From Microplitis mediator (lineage: Eukaryota > Arthropoda > Insecta > Hymenoptera > Braconidae), in assembly GCF_029852145.1 (NCBI RefSeq), contig NC_079973.1, positions 18,866,422-18,930,421 of the forward strand: a DNA stretch of 64,000 bases, given 5' to 3'. Positions 1-12,200 of this stretch are shown here, in pieces (position 1 is the first letter of the stretch; each line of letters begins with the position of its first letter). A model generated the notes under the pieces. It did not search any database, was not told the origin of the DNA, and saw only the letters and a program-made list of their open reading frames with translations. The position numbers were made by a program, and so were the translations under genes.

Positions 1-1019
1 CCACAGAAAAGCCAGTTGCAAACAAACGGTCGCTCACCAGTGTGCCACCGTAAGTGGGCCTTCAGATGTGATGTCTTCCCGTAGACCTTGCCGCAACCAG
101 GTATATGACAGCTGTGGATGTTCTTCTTCCTTAGGTGGACACCGGCGGGACCGAGTCTCTCAGCTTCCTGGCAATTCGGGCAGTCACAGGTTGCTCTGCC
201 GGTGTATCGTCTTTGCGAGCGTGGCGAAGGTGCTTGTGTTACTGCACCAGCGCCACCTTGAGGACTGCCGGCGCCCCCGGCGCCGGTTGCCGCTGCGTGA
301 TGTGCGTGCAGCCCAAAACCAGGTGGACCACCAGGTAGCATTGACTTGTACGTATCTTGTAGTAGATTGTGACTGGCTGTGGTGGCAGATGTGAGTAAAT
401 GATTGCCAGCCAAAGCAAGACTGGTTGAGTAGTCTGCTGAATAATTTGCCATTTGAGCGTGAACGCCAACGGTACCGCTTACGTCGAGCCAACCTCCTGT
501 TGCGGCACCGTGTACGTCCCACCAGCCATCACTGGCTTTTATACCACCATGAGTTGCACCAGGCATTGTATTGAATGGCCATGATTCATACGGATGTCTT
601 CCGTATACTGAACCAAGCGTTGCCCCCTCGACTTTGCCGAGGAGACTGCTCTGGTGGTGGTGCGGGTCACTGGCTGGTTGTGCTGACGCCGTGCCCGGAA
701 AGTACAAGTCGCTACCATACTGGGGTGCCGTGGATGCACAAGATGTGACTGGTGCTCTCGCATACCCGCCGCCGCCACCTCCGCCGCCGGTGCTTCCTGC
801 GCTGCTAGTCGCTGTTGGCCTTTGGGTGACTCCTGTTGTGGTGCAACCGCCGCCTCCAGGGTGTTGCGGTGAACTCCCGCTGCTCTGCGGGCTCTTTTTC
901 CATGGATGAAAACCTTTCCCCACTGCGGCATCCGCCAAAGGCGGAGGGCTCTTGTTGCTCAATTTGTTACATTGTGCAGCGAGCATCGCCAGTGGGGTGC
1001 CACGAAGCCCGGGATGTTC
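1..1019 (-). CDS. Sp8/9 (Drosophila Sp1 class): Sp8/Sp9-class (Sp6-9) zinc-finger transcription factor, main coding exon, partial at window edge
   Basis: Read on the minus strand, one open frame of 339 codons plus two bases runs from 1019 to the window edge. Counting from the proposed start in the upstream exon, it shows TPLAMLAAQCNKLS (about residues 36-49), PPPLADAAVGKGFHPWKK (about 53-70), a Gly/Ser/Ala/His-rich linker with a seven-glycine run, YESWPFN and GWWDVHG, the buttonhead box CDCPNC (about 306-311; bases 188-171), then zinc finger 1 (C332, C337, H350, H354), the linker HTGERPF and the first two cysteines of finger 2 at the edge. Known for the family: Sp6-9 factors are nuclear proteins that bind GC/GT boxes through three C2H2 fingers, and act in limb outgrowth and head patterning in insects. 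The exon begins at an AG acceptor (1021-1020) with the branch-like motif CTAAT at 1049-1045. The CDCPNCQEAERLGPAG box and N-terminal motifs favour Sp8/9 over Sp1-4 or Sp5/buttonhead. The rest of fingers 2-3 and the stop lie beyond base 1. Confidence 0.96.
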
Positions 1020-1021
1020 CT

Positions 1022-4000
1022 GTAACATCAGAAATTATATTCACATTAGTATACATCATCGTTCACTATTTTCTTTTATTATATAATAAATTTTATATAC
1101 ACATATATTTATTTACTATTAAATTACACACATATGTATGTATATAGTCCTGATTTCCTGGTTTATACTAATCCTAATTTCAACATCCGTGACGAAAAAT
1201 GAGGTTAATATTAAAACCGGTAAAACGAGCGGTTAAAGCTCAACCATAGATCCGCTATCCGTAATCACGTCGTCTAAATTGTCGATCTTGAAATAAGTTG
1301 TCGCTTCCGTTCTGTCGACGATAGTTGTATAATCGAAAAAAAAAGATTTAAAAAGCAATGAGTAAAAACGTATCAGAACAAGTGCAACGAGCCAAAAAAA
1401 ACCTCACCTATATAATGACACTAAATTGGTGTGTGCTAGTCTAGAGAAGAACTGTTATACGTTATATAGACTAATAGTAAACTAGCTCTTGGAAATCGAC
1501 TCGCTGAAAAGTAATCATGTGTAGAACAGTCAGCTACATCCAAATCAATCTATACATTTATGTTAATTCACCGAAGCTTAACCTTTACCAAAAACGCTAA
1601 TAAAAAAAAAAAGTACATCAGGCTTCATACGAAAAAAATAAAATTCTTAAACTAAAAGTTACGAATACGCTATTATCAAAATAGAGGGTTTCACAATTTC
1701 AAATTACTCATATTCGATTATCAAATTTAACGTTTCATAAATTTGGTTAAATTTTTTCATACGATCATGGCTATGGATGCTACTAACAATAATAATAATA
1801 ACAAAACTCAATGAGATGAAAGATGACTATAACAACGGATGGTAACCGAGAGATACTAAACGAAGAAAAAATTACGAATAAGTTAAAGCTCATCATCCCT
1901 ACGACAGTTTCGGAAGGTAATGAGGCCGGAGGCAAATCGAGCGGTCTCATCAAGCCCAGTTTCATGCAAATCATTCTACTGCTGATGTTCTCTTATTCTC
2001 TCTGGCTCCTGGACTTGGTCGCATCGGTAGAAACATAACGGAGGCGAGGTTGTCTACTACTACTACTACTGCCACGACTATTATTACTACAGCGAAGGTA
2101 AAATGAGCCGGCAAAAGCAACGAGACTGATCAGAGCAAGCGAGAAAGTACCCTAAAGAGCTAGATGAGGATGAGAGAACCTACACCAAAGTCACGGTGTG
2201 TGTTGATGCCGTGATCCTGGTATATAAGAAAGAACAAGGGCAACTGTGATTCCGTGATGTATATAGTAATGGACCAGAGGCTGCGCGATAAGTTAGAGCT
2301 GAAGAGAGATACCTATAGAGGAAACCCGTCGAGTGTAGTATATTCGGACAGAAAGGTACAGTAGAAAGCCAAAGGGTCCGCGCGGAAGCAGCAGGAAATT
2401 AAAGTCTGGCGGCCCGCGGCCATTAGTAGCCGGCGCCATCGAGGCGACACGCCCCCCACGCGGATCCAACCATCCACACAAACACACATACACACTCACA
2501 TGCACACACCACACATACGAATACACGTTAAGTTACCTTCGGACACTCTCATCATCATGTAAACCCACAACCCCAACCTGAGAATGGTACAAACGAAATG
2601 AGGTTACAAAAAGCATCAGCTCTTCATCATCATCTCATCTTCCATTCACCAGTTTTTATAATTCGTTACATGTTATGTCATTTATCACAAAAACTATAAA
2701 TATAATTTTCAGTTTGTTTTTATAGTTATTTAAATTTTATTATCATTATTTTGATTACATAAAAAGTTTAAACACTAAAGAGAACTTGAGCAGGATCAAG
2801 TTTCTTTGTTTAAGGAAAATATATGTGTTACAACTCAACAAAACTCAAATAGTATAGCTTGAAATGACTGGATGTAAAGAAGCGAAAGTCACCCTATTGG
2901 GGTTGACGACAGGGAATAGGGTGAAACAAGCACGATGAGGATAGGAAAGCGCATACGACGTTCAACGTATCTCCGCTGATGGTGTACGAGAACCACGCCC
3001 TCTTCAAGCTCGGTCGTAGGTTATAGGTAGGGTAGGTATTGATCCAGTCGAACTACTACAATACGACGTGCCCTCCGGAGACAACGACATCTCTCAATTA
3101 GCTATCGAGGAGCTAGATCCACCCCTCAACGACGAATTCTCTGGCCCTCTGTGTCGACGAATTGTTCGGCATGGCCAGGATAAAGAGCGAGAGTGAGAAG
3201 GCTGCCCAATAAATCTAGTCAATGCTACTCCAGTTGGACATATGAATAATTGGCTCTAGATCCGGTGAGTGATTTCAAAGCTCAAAGTTCAGTACGTAGA
3301 TAAGTGGGTGGCGAAGGTGATGATTGAATGCTGATGATATTGATGGTTCGAGTAATTTGACTCTACATTTATCAAAGAATTATTTAAATTACCGCCAAAT
3401 TTACGACGTATCGAGTGTACGTTAATCGGACTATGATGAGTGCGGCTTGTAATTATTTTAAAAAGAGCGAAAAGCCGTTGTTCTTTGTTCCAGTTACTAA
3501 AGAACCTGATAGTTCACTAATGTTTACTAACGCGGCTGAAGATCTATGGCGCCGATCAACTTGTGCTAAAAGAATTATATGATTACTTGGCCGCCTCAAA
3601 GTCGCCGTTAACTTTTCTCTGGTTATTTAATTCGCAATTCTCTGGTTGCTTGATTGTTCCACTCAACTTTTCTTATCTCGTTGATGGTTGATGAGCACAC
3701 GTCAATTACTGACTACAATGTAGTATGTATTATAACGCTTATGAATCACAACTGCGTATAGACACGCAAACATTTCTTATTATTGAGTTTCACTTTTGCT
3801 GCATCTGTGATCTTCATAAAAATGATTAAAGTAATTTTTTTACTTCATATTCTTACTTTGAAGCATCAAGTAGAACATGATGAAGTTAAACACGATGTTT
3901 GCTAATTTTAAAAATGAACACGTAACTTTTTTTTTAATTTGATGGGAATTACGATATCGCTAAATTAGTACCGTGAATAACAGTAAACTAATTCATGAAT

Positions 4001-4160
4001 GAATTGAAGTTTTAATTAATGCTAAAAATATGCAAATGGATTAGATAATTTTAAATCTGTTGGCGGCAGGGTTTAAAGAAAACTAATGTTGGAAAACGTG
4101 CCGTTCGGAATCTTTTGTCTCAGCACAGCAGTAGAACTGAATATTGAGTATAGAAAGAGC
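1022..4160. other. Intron sequence without recognised gene
   Basis: Mostly A+T-rich DNA. A short G+C-rich island lies at about 2375-2470 (CCCGCGG, GCCGGCGCC). A perfect 10-base hairpin stem TCACCCTATT / AATAGGGTGA is at 2889-2898 and 2915-2924. A more complex stretch spans 2900-3250. A CTA/TAC-type triplet run is near 2050-2075. No coding exon was found. Confidence 0.5.
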
Positions 4161-4161
4161 C

Positions 4162-4175
4162 GCGTGACGTCACGC
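4162..4175. promoter_or_regulatory. Perfect CRE palindrome GCGTGACGTCACGC
   Basis: The 14-base perfect palindrome contains the full CREB/ATF consensus TGACGTCA (4165-4172), extended by GCG/CGC on both sides. It sits in a small island (4060-4340) of less A+T-rich sequence inside the inferred Sp8/9 intron. Occupancy is not shown by sequence alone. Confidence 0.45.
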
Positions 4176-4723
4176 CCATCATAGAGAGACCGACTAGGAC
4201 TAATAATAACGCCTGAGGGCGATGCCGCGCATAAATTAAAACCATCAGAAAACTACTCGTCTGTCCTTCTCGCTTCTAGATACATCACACGTAGTCGCGT
4301 CTTTTTGCCTTCTGAGAAACCTACCGACCAGCAAGTAAAGCGGATACGCCTAAAGAGAATGCTGGTGTATAAGATTTTTAGCTAGAGTTTGCTATGAGCT
4401 AGGCCCAGCTAGACCTTCAAAATTAAATAACTGCCATACAACTGGAGAATTAGTCAATTAATAATACTATCTTTCTCTCTTGTCTCATTATCTAACCAAA
4501 CTTTATTTTTTTTTCATATTTAATAATTCTAAAAATTTAATGTGCTTGCTCTTTTAATCAATGCCGCAACCAGACCATGTTTTTTTCCCGCTCACGCGAC
4601 TTTTCGTATCAGCTATCGAACCAACAAAATGGTATCCACGATAACGTCGTTAAACTGATGCTAAAAAGTTAACGAAAAAACACACATGTATTCAATATTA
4701 TCCTTATCTCTTTTCCGCACAGT

Positions 4724-4965
4724 CCCGGGTCAAAAAGATAACTGGGTTTTGACTTTTTTGACTTGCATTGGACTTTTTTAACTTAAAAATTTAATTCAAA
4801 TCCAAGACAACATGACTTCAATTTAATTTAGTTGGGGTAAATCGGTACTAAATAAGACAACTTAGTCAAAAGCAAGTCAAAACCAAATGTGTTTTCATAT
4901 CTTAAAATATGTTTTTCATTTATTAAAAGAAGAGCTTAAAATTGACTTGCTTTTGTCTTTCTAGA
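4724..4965 (+). mobile_element. Truncated copy of the CCCGGGTCAAAAA element
   Basis: It begins with CCCGGGTCAAAAAGATAACT and continues with AAGTCAAAAGCAAGTCAAAA and TGTTTTTCATTTATTAAAA, shared with the copies at 17.5-18.2 and 29.5-31.1 kb. The right terminal CCCGGG end seen in the other copies is missing, so this copy is truncated. Confidence 0.65.
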
Positions 4966-6850
4966 TTTTTCTGCTACTGCTGCTTTTGTTACCGCTGTTA
5001 GAATAAGTTATTTTATGAAAATATATATGATTATAAATATAATTGAAACAGTAATAAAGAAGACAGGATAAAGTGTTGGCATCGGTGGGCAAACGTCGGG
5101 TTACCACAAACACGTAAAGTGACAGCTGGTGATGAAAAGACTACCAGCAATGTAAAGTATAAATGTGATGGAGAAATAGTATAAGCTTGTCGTGTATAGT
5201 ACAGGGTATGGTTTAGAATTATATATATAGTAAAGCACTCTTCACTCCCTCTTTACTTGATAGAATACACGACACGACTGACAGCTCGATGGACAGCGTG
5301 TGAGGGTGCGAACAAGGTGGAAAACTAGAAGGTAAGTTTAGTAGAACCCTGATAGGTAGGTTGTAGTGGCAAACCACAGCTGACGTGTCTTTCGTAAAAA
5401 TTGCTAAACGGAAAAGTATTAATCGTTTTCACTATCACTGGCTGACTTTATTCTTTGATGTTCATTTATATTTAACAATATACATATATATTAAACTGTG
5501 GTATATAGTATCTGACGGCATGCAGTTGGCTATAGCTTTTTATTATTGTGGCTTTCGTGATACGAGCGAGTATGTTGTAAAAGAGTGTGTATAGAGTATA
5601 TAAAATTTATAATCTACACGCTATGTCCACAAGTCGTCACACCCTTTTGCTTGTATCTTCATAACGCTAATGCGAGTCTTGCGAGTCTACAAAAGGACGC
5701 GCTCGGCTGTAAATTGATCTCGACGCATGGTGAACACAGTATATCATGCACTTGAGGAATTATAAAAATTAAAAAAACGCGTAGATTGCAAGGAGATGTA
5801 AGAATGTTTTATGGCGAACAGAAATTAGCTGTACGTAGACTGTATTTTTTTTTTTTTTTGTTCTTGAAATTAAAAATATATATGAATTGAGGGAGATGTA
5901 GATGATGATGAGAAAAAAAGACGGAGGTGAAGGAGGTGAAAAAGAGTGAGGAGATAAAGGGATCGAAGCACCTGCCGTAGAGCTGGGCGAGCTTTTGATT
6001 GGATTCACCTGCGCCGTTACGAATCTACTCAGTCAATTGTATGCGCAACTCAAGAAATCATTTTTTGAATTATTTTATTTTTATGTTTAATCCCTTAATT
6101 TTATTTGTGAGGACAATTTATCGCTTTCTAATTTCTGGTAGGGAAGATTTAAGTAAAAATTTGATTGAGAATATTTTCACTTGAATTGTCAATAAATGTT
6201 TAAAATAAAATATCATATAATTACACAGTAATTAATGCTTTAACAGAAAAAAAATCCCATTAGTAGTTGATAATTAAAATAAACTGAATACTTAAGATTT
6301 TTAACAACAATGTGGAGTTTTTTCCTTATTAACTGATAAAATATATGCGGGTAATTTTAATACTAATTATTTGTTTATCAGCTCGCTTATGCACGTAAAA
6401 CCTATCGAGAATCTCACCATACTAAGAATATATATAATGTATATTAACACATATATTAGTTGTACATGTATCGATGAGCCGGCTTCGATGTACTCGTCAA
6501 CAGGCTCGACATTTTTTTATAACTTTTTTATCACATCTTCTTCCTTCAAGTTAAAATTTTTTTTTTATGTTATTTATTTCGTGTTTTACTTTCTTTCGTG
6601 AAAGATAATTGCCAGAGCGATTGCAAAGTGTATGAGTTTATAAATACCGTACGCTCTCTTCGTCCTCTGCACCAGCCGTCGCTCAACGTTAATGACTTTG
6701 GCGAGGATGTCGAGTGACCAGGCAAGGTTATAAAGTGTAGTGCACTTAGATACACATATATGTTATATATAAACATCAAACATTATAAATATATATCTAA
6801 CAAGTTAACATCGGATGTCTAGTGTAAGTTCAAAGATTTACTTGATGTAT
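4966..6850. other. Intron sequence without recognised gene
   Basis: A+T-rich with a somewhat more complex stretch at 5080-5360 and 5620-5760. A poly-T/poly-A tract is near 5850. Short open frames here are A+T-rich and not gene-like. Confidence 0.5.
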
Positions 6851-6854
6851 AACA

Positions 6855-7562
6855 TAAAAAATCTGCGGAGTGAACGCGGATTAAATCCGGAGTGAATGCA
6901 GAGCGGATGACTGTTTATTTATTCAATCCCATTGGAGTGAAATTTACTCCGAAGGGGAGTTTATTTTAATATTAAAACTCCGAATCGGAGTGAATGCGGA
7001 TTTAAATAAAATCCACACGGTAAGAAATATTTTGCGGATGTCACTATGCCAGTATGAGCGTGAACACTATACTGTATGGTATCGAAGATTTTTATAGGTT
7101 GTAAAATTGTATGCATAGATGATTCGACCATTGCGGGAATAGTAACATTGGCGATAGTTGTCGCGGACACCGAAATGTCAGTATGGCCGTCAGGCCCATA
7201 CTGCGTTGCCGTATCCACAAGGCTTCTGGCAGATCAACCTAGGCCATGCTGTTTCGTCGTGCCTGCTATGCATACGTGTGAGCAATACAATAGCTCTTGT
7301 ACTATACAGTATAGTAAATAATGTCATACTTCTGGGACTCGTTACAGTACGGTCGTGGAATATTTCACATACTGTTTTAGTATCTGTCTTGAGACCATAC
7401 CAGCATGGTGTTGAACGCCATGCATTTCTTACCATGCAGTTTTTCAAAATTACTCCGCTGGAAAAGCAAACTCTGCCTTTACTCTTTCGAGTGACGGAGT
7501 GAATTCGGATTGAAATAAAATCCGATATCACTCCGAATTCACTTCCGATTGTTTGCAGTGTA
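6855..7562 (+). mobile_element. MITE, family with GCGGAGTGAA-type ends, interrupted copy
   Basis: The left end reads AAAAAATCTGCGGAGTGAAC and the right end ACTTCCGATTGTTTGCAGTG, matching the family ends CACTGTAAAAAAT...ATTTTTTACAGTG. The left body runs to about 7015 and the right body resumes near 7437 (ACTCCGCTGGAAAAG). The intervening 420 bases are a separate element. The short open frames across 6961-7612 are read through these repeats and are not genes. Confidence 0.75.
7016..7436. mobile_element. Second MITE nested inside the 6.9-kb MITE
   Basis: The insert has imperfect terminal inverted repeats of about 40 bases: GGTAAGAAAT at 7019-7028 and ATTTCTTACC at 7424-7433, continuing inward with TATGCCAGTATG on the left and CATACCAGCATGG on the right. 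It is markedly richer in G+C than its host. No transposase frame is visible. Confidence 0.65.
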
Positions 7563-8976
7563 GATATAGGTGGATATAGATAAATGTATGTGTATAGTTT
7601 TTTGCAGTGCACACATGATCAGAAAATGAAAATTTTTAGCAGAAAAAAAGTTCTAAGAAAAGACGAAGGACACCCGAATTTCTTGAAAGTGGATTTTAAA
7701 ACTGGTAGTTACTGGGATTAATAACGTTATTCATGAGAGAGTGACCCCGGGGGCTAGTCTGCATCAACACCAATACACCTTTTTAAAAAAGAGAGTATAT
7801 AGAATATAAGCCGAGCGGATCAGTGCGGCAGTAGTGTTGGCCATCGGATCGACGCTGTTAGTTCCCACCATGAAACGCGGCTACCTGTTACCCTTCTTCT
7901 AAATTATCTTTTTTAATTAAATCCATCGTGAGAGCTGAAACACTACACACTGAATATACAGAACAAGAAGATGATGAACAAGAACAAGACCAAGAACAAA
8001 AAGAAAAGAACGAAAAGAAGCTGGACTAGCAGAAGCAATTCTTAATTCATCCTCAGGTCTTTTTATCAGTTGATGCTGCAAAAGACTCTGTTGATGATGA
8101 GTGTGCAGTGCGTTACCAAAACAACGGCTTTAGTCGTCATCCTAAGTATATCCCGAGTGAATTTTGCCGCATGGCCCCAGGCCAACGGGAGCTCACGAGA
8201 TTTATTCAGTCATTTCATCTCGGGCGCCGCTATTCTTCTAATCGACGACGAGCTTTCTACTCTTCTCTCACCATCAGCAGCTTATTCCTGTACTATTTTT
8301 CATCCGACTTTTAATTTAAACAGTTCTTTGTATACATCTATTCTTTTTTTTCTGAGCATGCGTACTTCGACGTGGGAAATTCTGATAAGACCGGGAGCTA
8401 TAAGAGCAGAATGAGAGTAAAATAAACTTTGTTGTATATAGAGTTGGGACTATACTACATATATATAAATATGTAGGAGAGAGAACAAGCCTGCCAATTC
8501 ATTAGCACTCGTAAATCTGTCGCCCTGGCAAACGTTGAATATTAAGCGGGTTATTTTACTTACTGACCGCTATAACTCCTTGCCAGTTAACGTGGTTACA
8601 CCCTTGTCTCTCCCTTTCACTCTTTATTATTACCAGAGTACTCGCCGCTTATAAGTCGTTAGAAATATACCTTTTTTTTTTGTTTTATATATTATTTATT
8701 TTTTTCGCTCGCAGTCGCGTTTTCATTAACTCGTTCATACGAGGCTTGACGTATCGATCGATGTATCTATAGATGATTGGTTATCATGCATATTAGAATT
8801 TATATTAATTAATCGAATATTACATAGTCATTGATTATTTATTTTTACTTGATTGCAATTAATTTTTTCTTGTTAATGAACTTTAGATATTTTTTTTAAA
8901 TATTAAATATATTAATTAAATAAGAATTATGTATTTTTATATATATTTTTTTTTTATTTATTTAATGCTTGCTCTA
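7563..8976. other. Complex non-repeat island within the intron
   Basis: The part 7740-8420 has balanced composition, a purine-rich CAAGAA-type run at 7960-8030 and open frames on the plus strand (ATG at 8073; another frame through 8085-8314). None matches a family I know. 8420-8976 becomes A+T-rich. It may be an enhancer, a noncoding transcript or an unrecognised small gene. Confidence 0.4.
7796..7825 (+). promoter_or_regulatory. Candidate core promoter, plus strand
   Basis: TATATAG at 7796-7802 is followed by an insect initiator match TCAGTG whose A is at 7822, a spacing of 26 bases. About 50 bases downstream, CCACCATGA at 7866-7874 has good start context but opens only a 10-codon frame (MKRGYLLPFF, stop). 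The arrangement is seen; activity is inference. Confidence 0.3.
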
Positions 8977-9272
8977 TACACGGTAAAAGAATTTTCGAGT
9001 GAACGCGAATTAAATCCAGAGTGAATTTGGAGTGAAATTTACTCAAAAAATGAGTTTATTTTAATATTGAAACTACGGTTCGAAGTAAATGTGGATTTAG
9101 ATAAAATCCAGACCACTTTGAAATCACTCCGCTGAAAAGACATCCTCCCTATTTACTTCATATGCGGAGTGATTTTTTTTTTAAGAACTCCGAAATCCCG
9201 AATGACGGAGGAAATTTGAATTTAAATAAAATCCGTAATCACTCTGAATTCACTCCCGATTTTTTACAGTAT
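8977..9272 (+). mobile_element. MITE, GGAGTGAA family, near-complete copy
   Basis: It starts TACACGGTAAAAGAATTTTC and ends CCGATTTTTTACAGTATA. The body alternates GTGAACGCGAATTAAATCC and GATAAAATCC/CACTCCG motifs in inverted orientation, as in the other copies. It is about 290 bases, with TA at both ends. Confidence 0.75.
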
Positions 9273-12200
9273 AGACACATGTTTAATTGAAAAAAAAAAA
9301 AAAAAAAAAAAATGTGTAAGTAATTAAAGTTCGAGTTTAAAATATAAAGAGAAATGAAAAAATATAAATGAGGGCATTTAAAAATTAAAATACTTGAATT
9401 TATTAGCTGATTGGTGTTCAAAAAATTCCTTTGGAAAAATGACTTCAAAGTAATATCTCGTTATAGTGAACGAGTAAATATACGAGTGCGACGAACGACG
9501 ACTAATACTACTCCCAGTAAAACAATTTTAGATTTTTTTTTTCCACGTGTTACGTCTTCATTAGGATAATGAGAGCGATATAAATCTTGTGCAGAATATG
9601 GTTCTCTAGAGCGTACTGAGCACGAGAAGTATTAACTAACTATGTGTATATATATATGTATATATATAAGCAGTAAGGTAATGGTACCAGTGTTTCTCAG
9701 ATAACTTTTAGACGGCTATGCGTTGGTTGTGTAAGTTTTAGGTTTGAGTAGTGAATGGAAGCTAAACACAGAAAGAAGGATATATATTTAAAACATATGG
9801 AGGGTGAGACGGAAGCGGCTGTGCATTTGCATGAGATAATTTAGTGGTACATAAAATTCTGCGGCAAATTAGCGCCCGAGTGTCCAACCTATCGCCCGGC
9901 ATGTGTTTTATTATAATCTCTCAAATAAATATAAATATATATATACTAGCTATATATTTATTACCTCATCCCGGATTAATTCTTCTAAAACACCGACAAT
10001 AAAATCGTCAACATTCCACACTAGGAATTCGAGATTCAATAATAATAATAATATTTAATAAATATTATTTAATATTTTATTAAATTCATAAAAAACTTAA
10101 CAAATTTTACCCTCCTTAATTAAATAATAAATAAATTTTTTTAATATTTTAATTAAAGTTTAACAAAAAATTTTATTCTTAATGAAATGTCATTTTTAAA
10201 ATAAAAATATAATATATTTTAATAAGGCAGTATAAAAAAATAATTTATGTAAAAGGAGTGTAAAATATTAAAATTAAAAAAAAATCTAATCGATTGCTAA
10301 TAATCGAAAATTAAAAAAATAAAATATTGATAAAAAAATAAACTGCACCCATGTAGTTATTGTGAGAGTATATAGGTGAAGGCGTAAAGGAGTATATCGG
10401 TAGCTTTATGCATTAGCATATAGAGGGAATAGCCCTGGGGCCGTGTTCTCTGTGTTATAAACCCAGCACCCGACGGCCATAGCAAAAGGGCTCGCGTCCT
10501 TGTATATTTATTAACCAAAAATACATTTAAACCCGTCACATTTAACCTCTCTTCGTCTTGTTAAAAATCCACGGTCTAATTTACACGACAATTTTTTTAC
10601 TTTCATTTTCATTTCCCATCGCAAAATATCTTTAAATATTTTCAGCTCCGGAGACGTTAAAATAAAATAATCAACACTTAATATTCAATTTATTTTTTGA
10701 TAACTTGGTAAATCTATTGTTCGGATATATATTAAGTATTTTATTGCATTTGCATTTTTTCAAGTCACGGTGGTCTCCTGAACCGGCGGTCCTCTTTCAA
10801 TTATCAAGAATTTTTAACGGGTCATCGACGTGTAAATAGCACCAGGCTAGGAACCACTCATATATTTATATTTATATATATATTTATAAATAGAAAAGAC
10901 TTGACTGAAGAACGGAATCCTGAGGCATCAAAAAAATATTATAACGAGTTAAATTGAGCAGTATTAGCATTTAAACGAAGGTGCTATCGAACAAAAAATG
11001 TTAACATATATGATGGTAAATGTATTTTTAAAATATATAGGGGGCGAGGTAGGGTGGGCAAAACGGGGTACTCCCCAAATTTTATAAAAAAAAAAAATTT
11101 TTTAAATATTCCAAATTCACTTTTGTAAATATAAACGGGCATTATTTTTTATTTTTTTCGCTAAACTTTTTTAAACATCGAGTGTCAGTAGAAAAATGTT
11201 AAACTTTTTTTTTATGATAAAAACTATTAAAATTTTTTTTCCTCTTTTGCATTCAATAATTATGTGAAATGTAATTTTTCTTTATCTAAATTACTTACGA
11301 GAAAATTAAATTTAATTGAATTTATTTAATATCCAGAAATTTTTTGTTTTTCACTTTTTTTAAGGGGTACCCCATTTTGTCCGCAAATAATGAAAATTTT
11401 TTCTATTTACTTTGAATATCATTAGAAAAAAAAGATTTAACGTATTTGAGCCCCCGAATACTTAAAATTTCCTTAAGTACTTCCCCCCCCCTTCCTCCCC
11501 TACTTATAAAATTAAGGTCTTTAAGGTCCTGTGTATGTCAGATTTCTCATATGCTGCATCGTCACGTGTATTACCAGAGTGCAAAATGAGTATGCGTCTT
11601 AACACTAATTTGTTTCTTAGAACACAACTGCAACGAACTAAATTAGTGTTTCAAAGAAAATTCTGCCTTTTATCTCGTCCAATAATGAATCAATTAATTC
11701 ACTCTATTTACACAATTTATTACGTTATAATTTATAATGCGCAGCTTGTTTATTTTTAGTTATTTATGAAAAATGTATTTCTTACATTGATTGCAAATCG
11801 TAATGATTGTTATTGTTTCAAAATTAAACAAGGTTATTTCAAATTATTTAATGATAAACATTGTAAGATATTCTATATATAAATATCTATAAATACATTA
11901 TATATTTACTAGTATAAAATATAATTTGATGATGAATAGTTCCTGGTCTTACACGCAATGCAGCTATTTCCTCATAAAGAGAATTATTATCTTACAAAGT
12001 TTTATCTGATCTATAATTGTCACTCATAACATCCCAGCTTTCTATACTAAAATTACTTTGTGCATTGACATTTTTGCTATAGTTTTTATTTTATAAATTT
12101 TTCTTTTTTAGTTGTCTATACCATTTTACTTTTTTTACTTGATTAAATGTATGAGATACTGCAGTAGATTAATAGATAGGGTTGGAATATTTAATTTAAA

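Noticed and set aside
68..931. Several open frames of 67-130 codons overlapping the first kilobase on both strands
   Set aside because: They are out-of-frame shadows of the Sp8/9 exon, whose frame is fixed by the buttonhead box and zinc-finger residues.
2537..2558. Tiny exon candidate on the minus strand (MMMRVSE) ending at a GTAACT-type donor
   Set aside because: Its length (22 bases) ends in phase 1, which does not join in frame with the phase-0 main Sp8/9 exon; the donor is also weaker than that at 23347.
6961..7612. Open frames of 81-140 codons on both strands
   Set aside because: They run through the two nested MITEs; no transposase motif and no consistent codon pattern.
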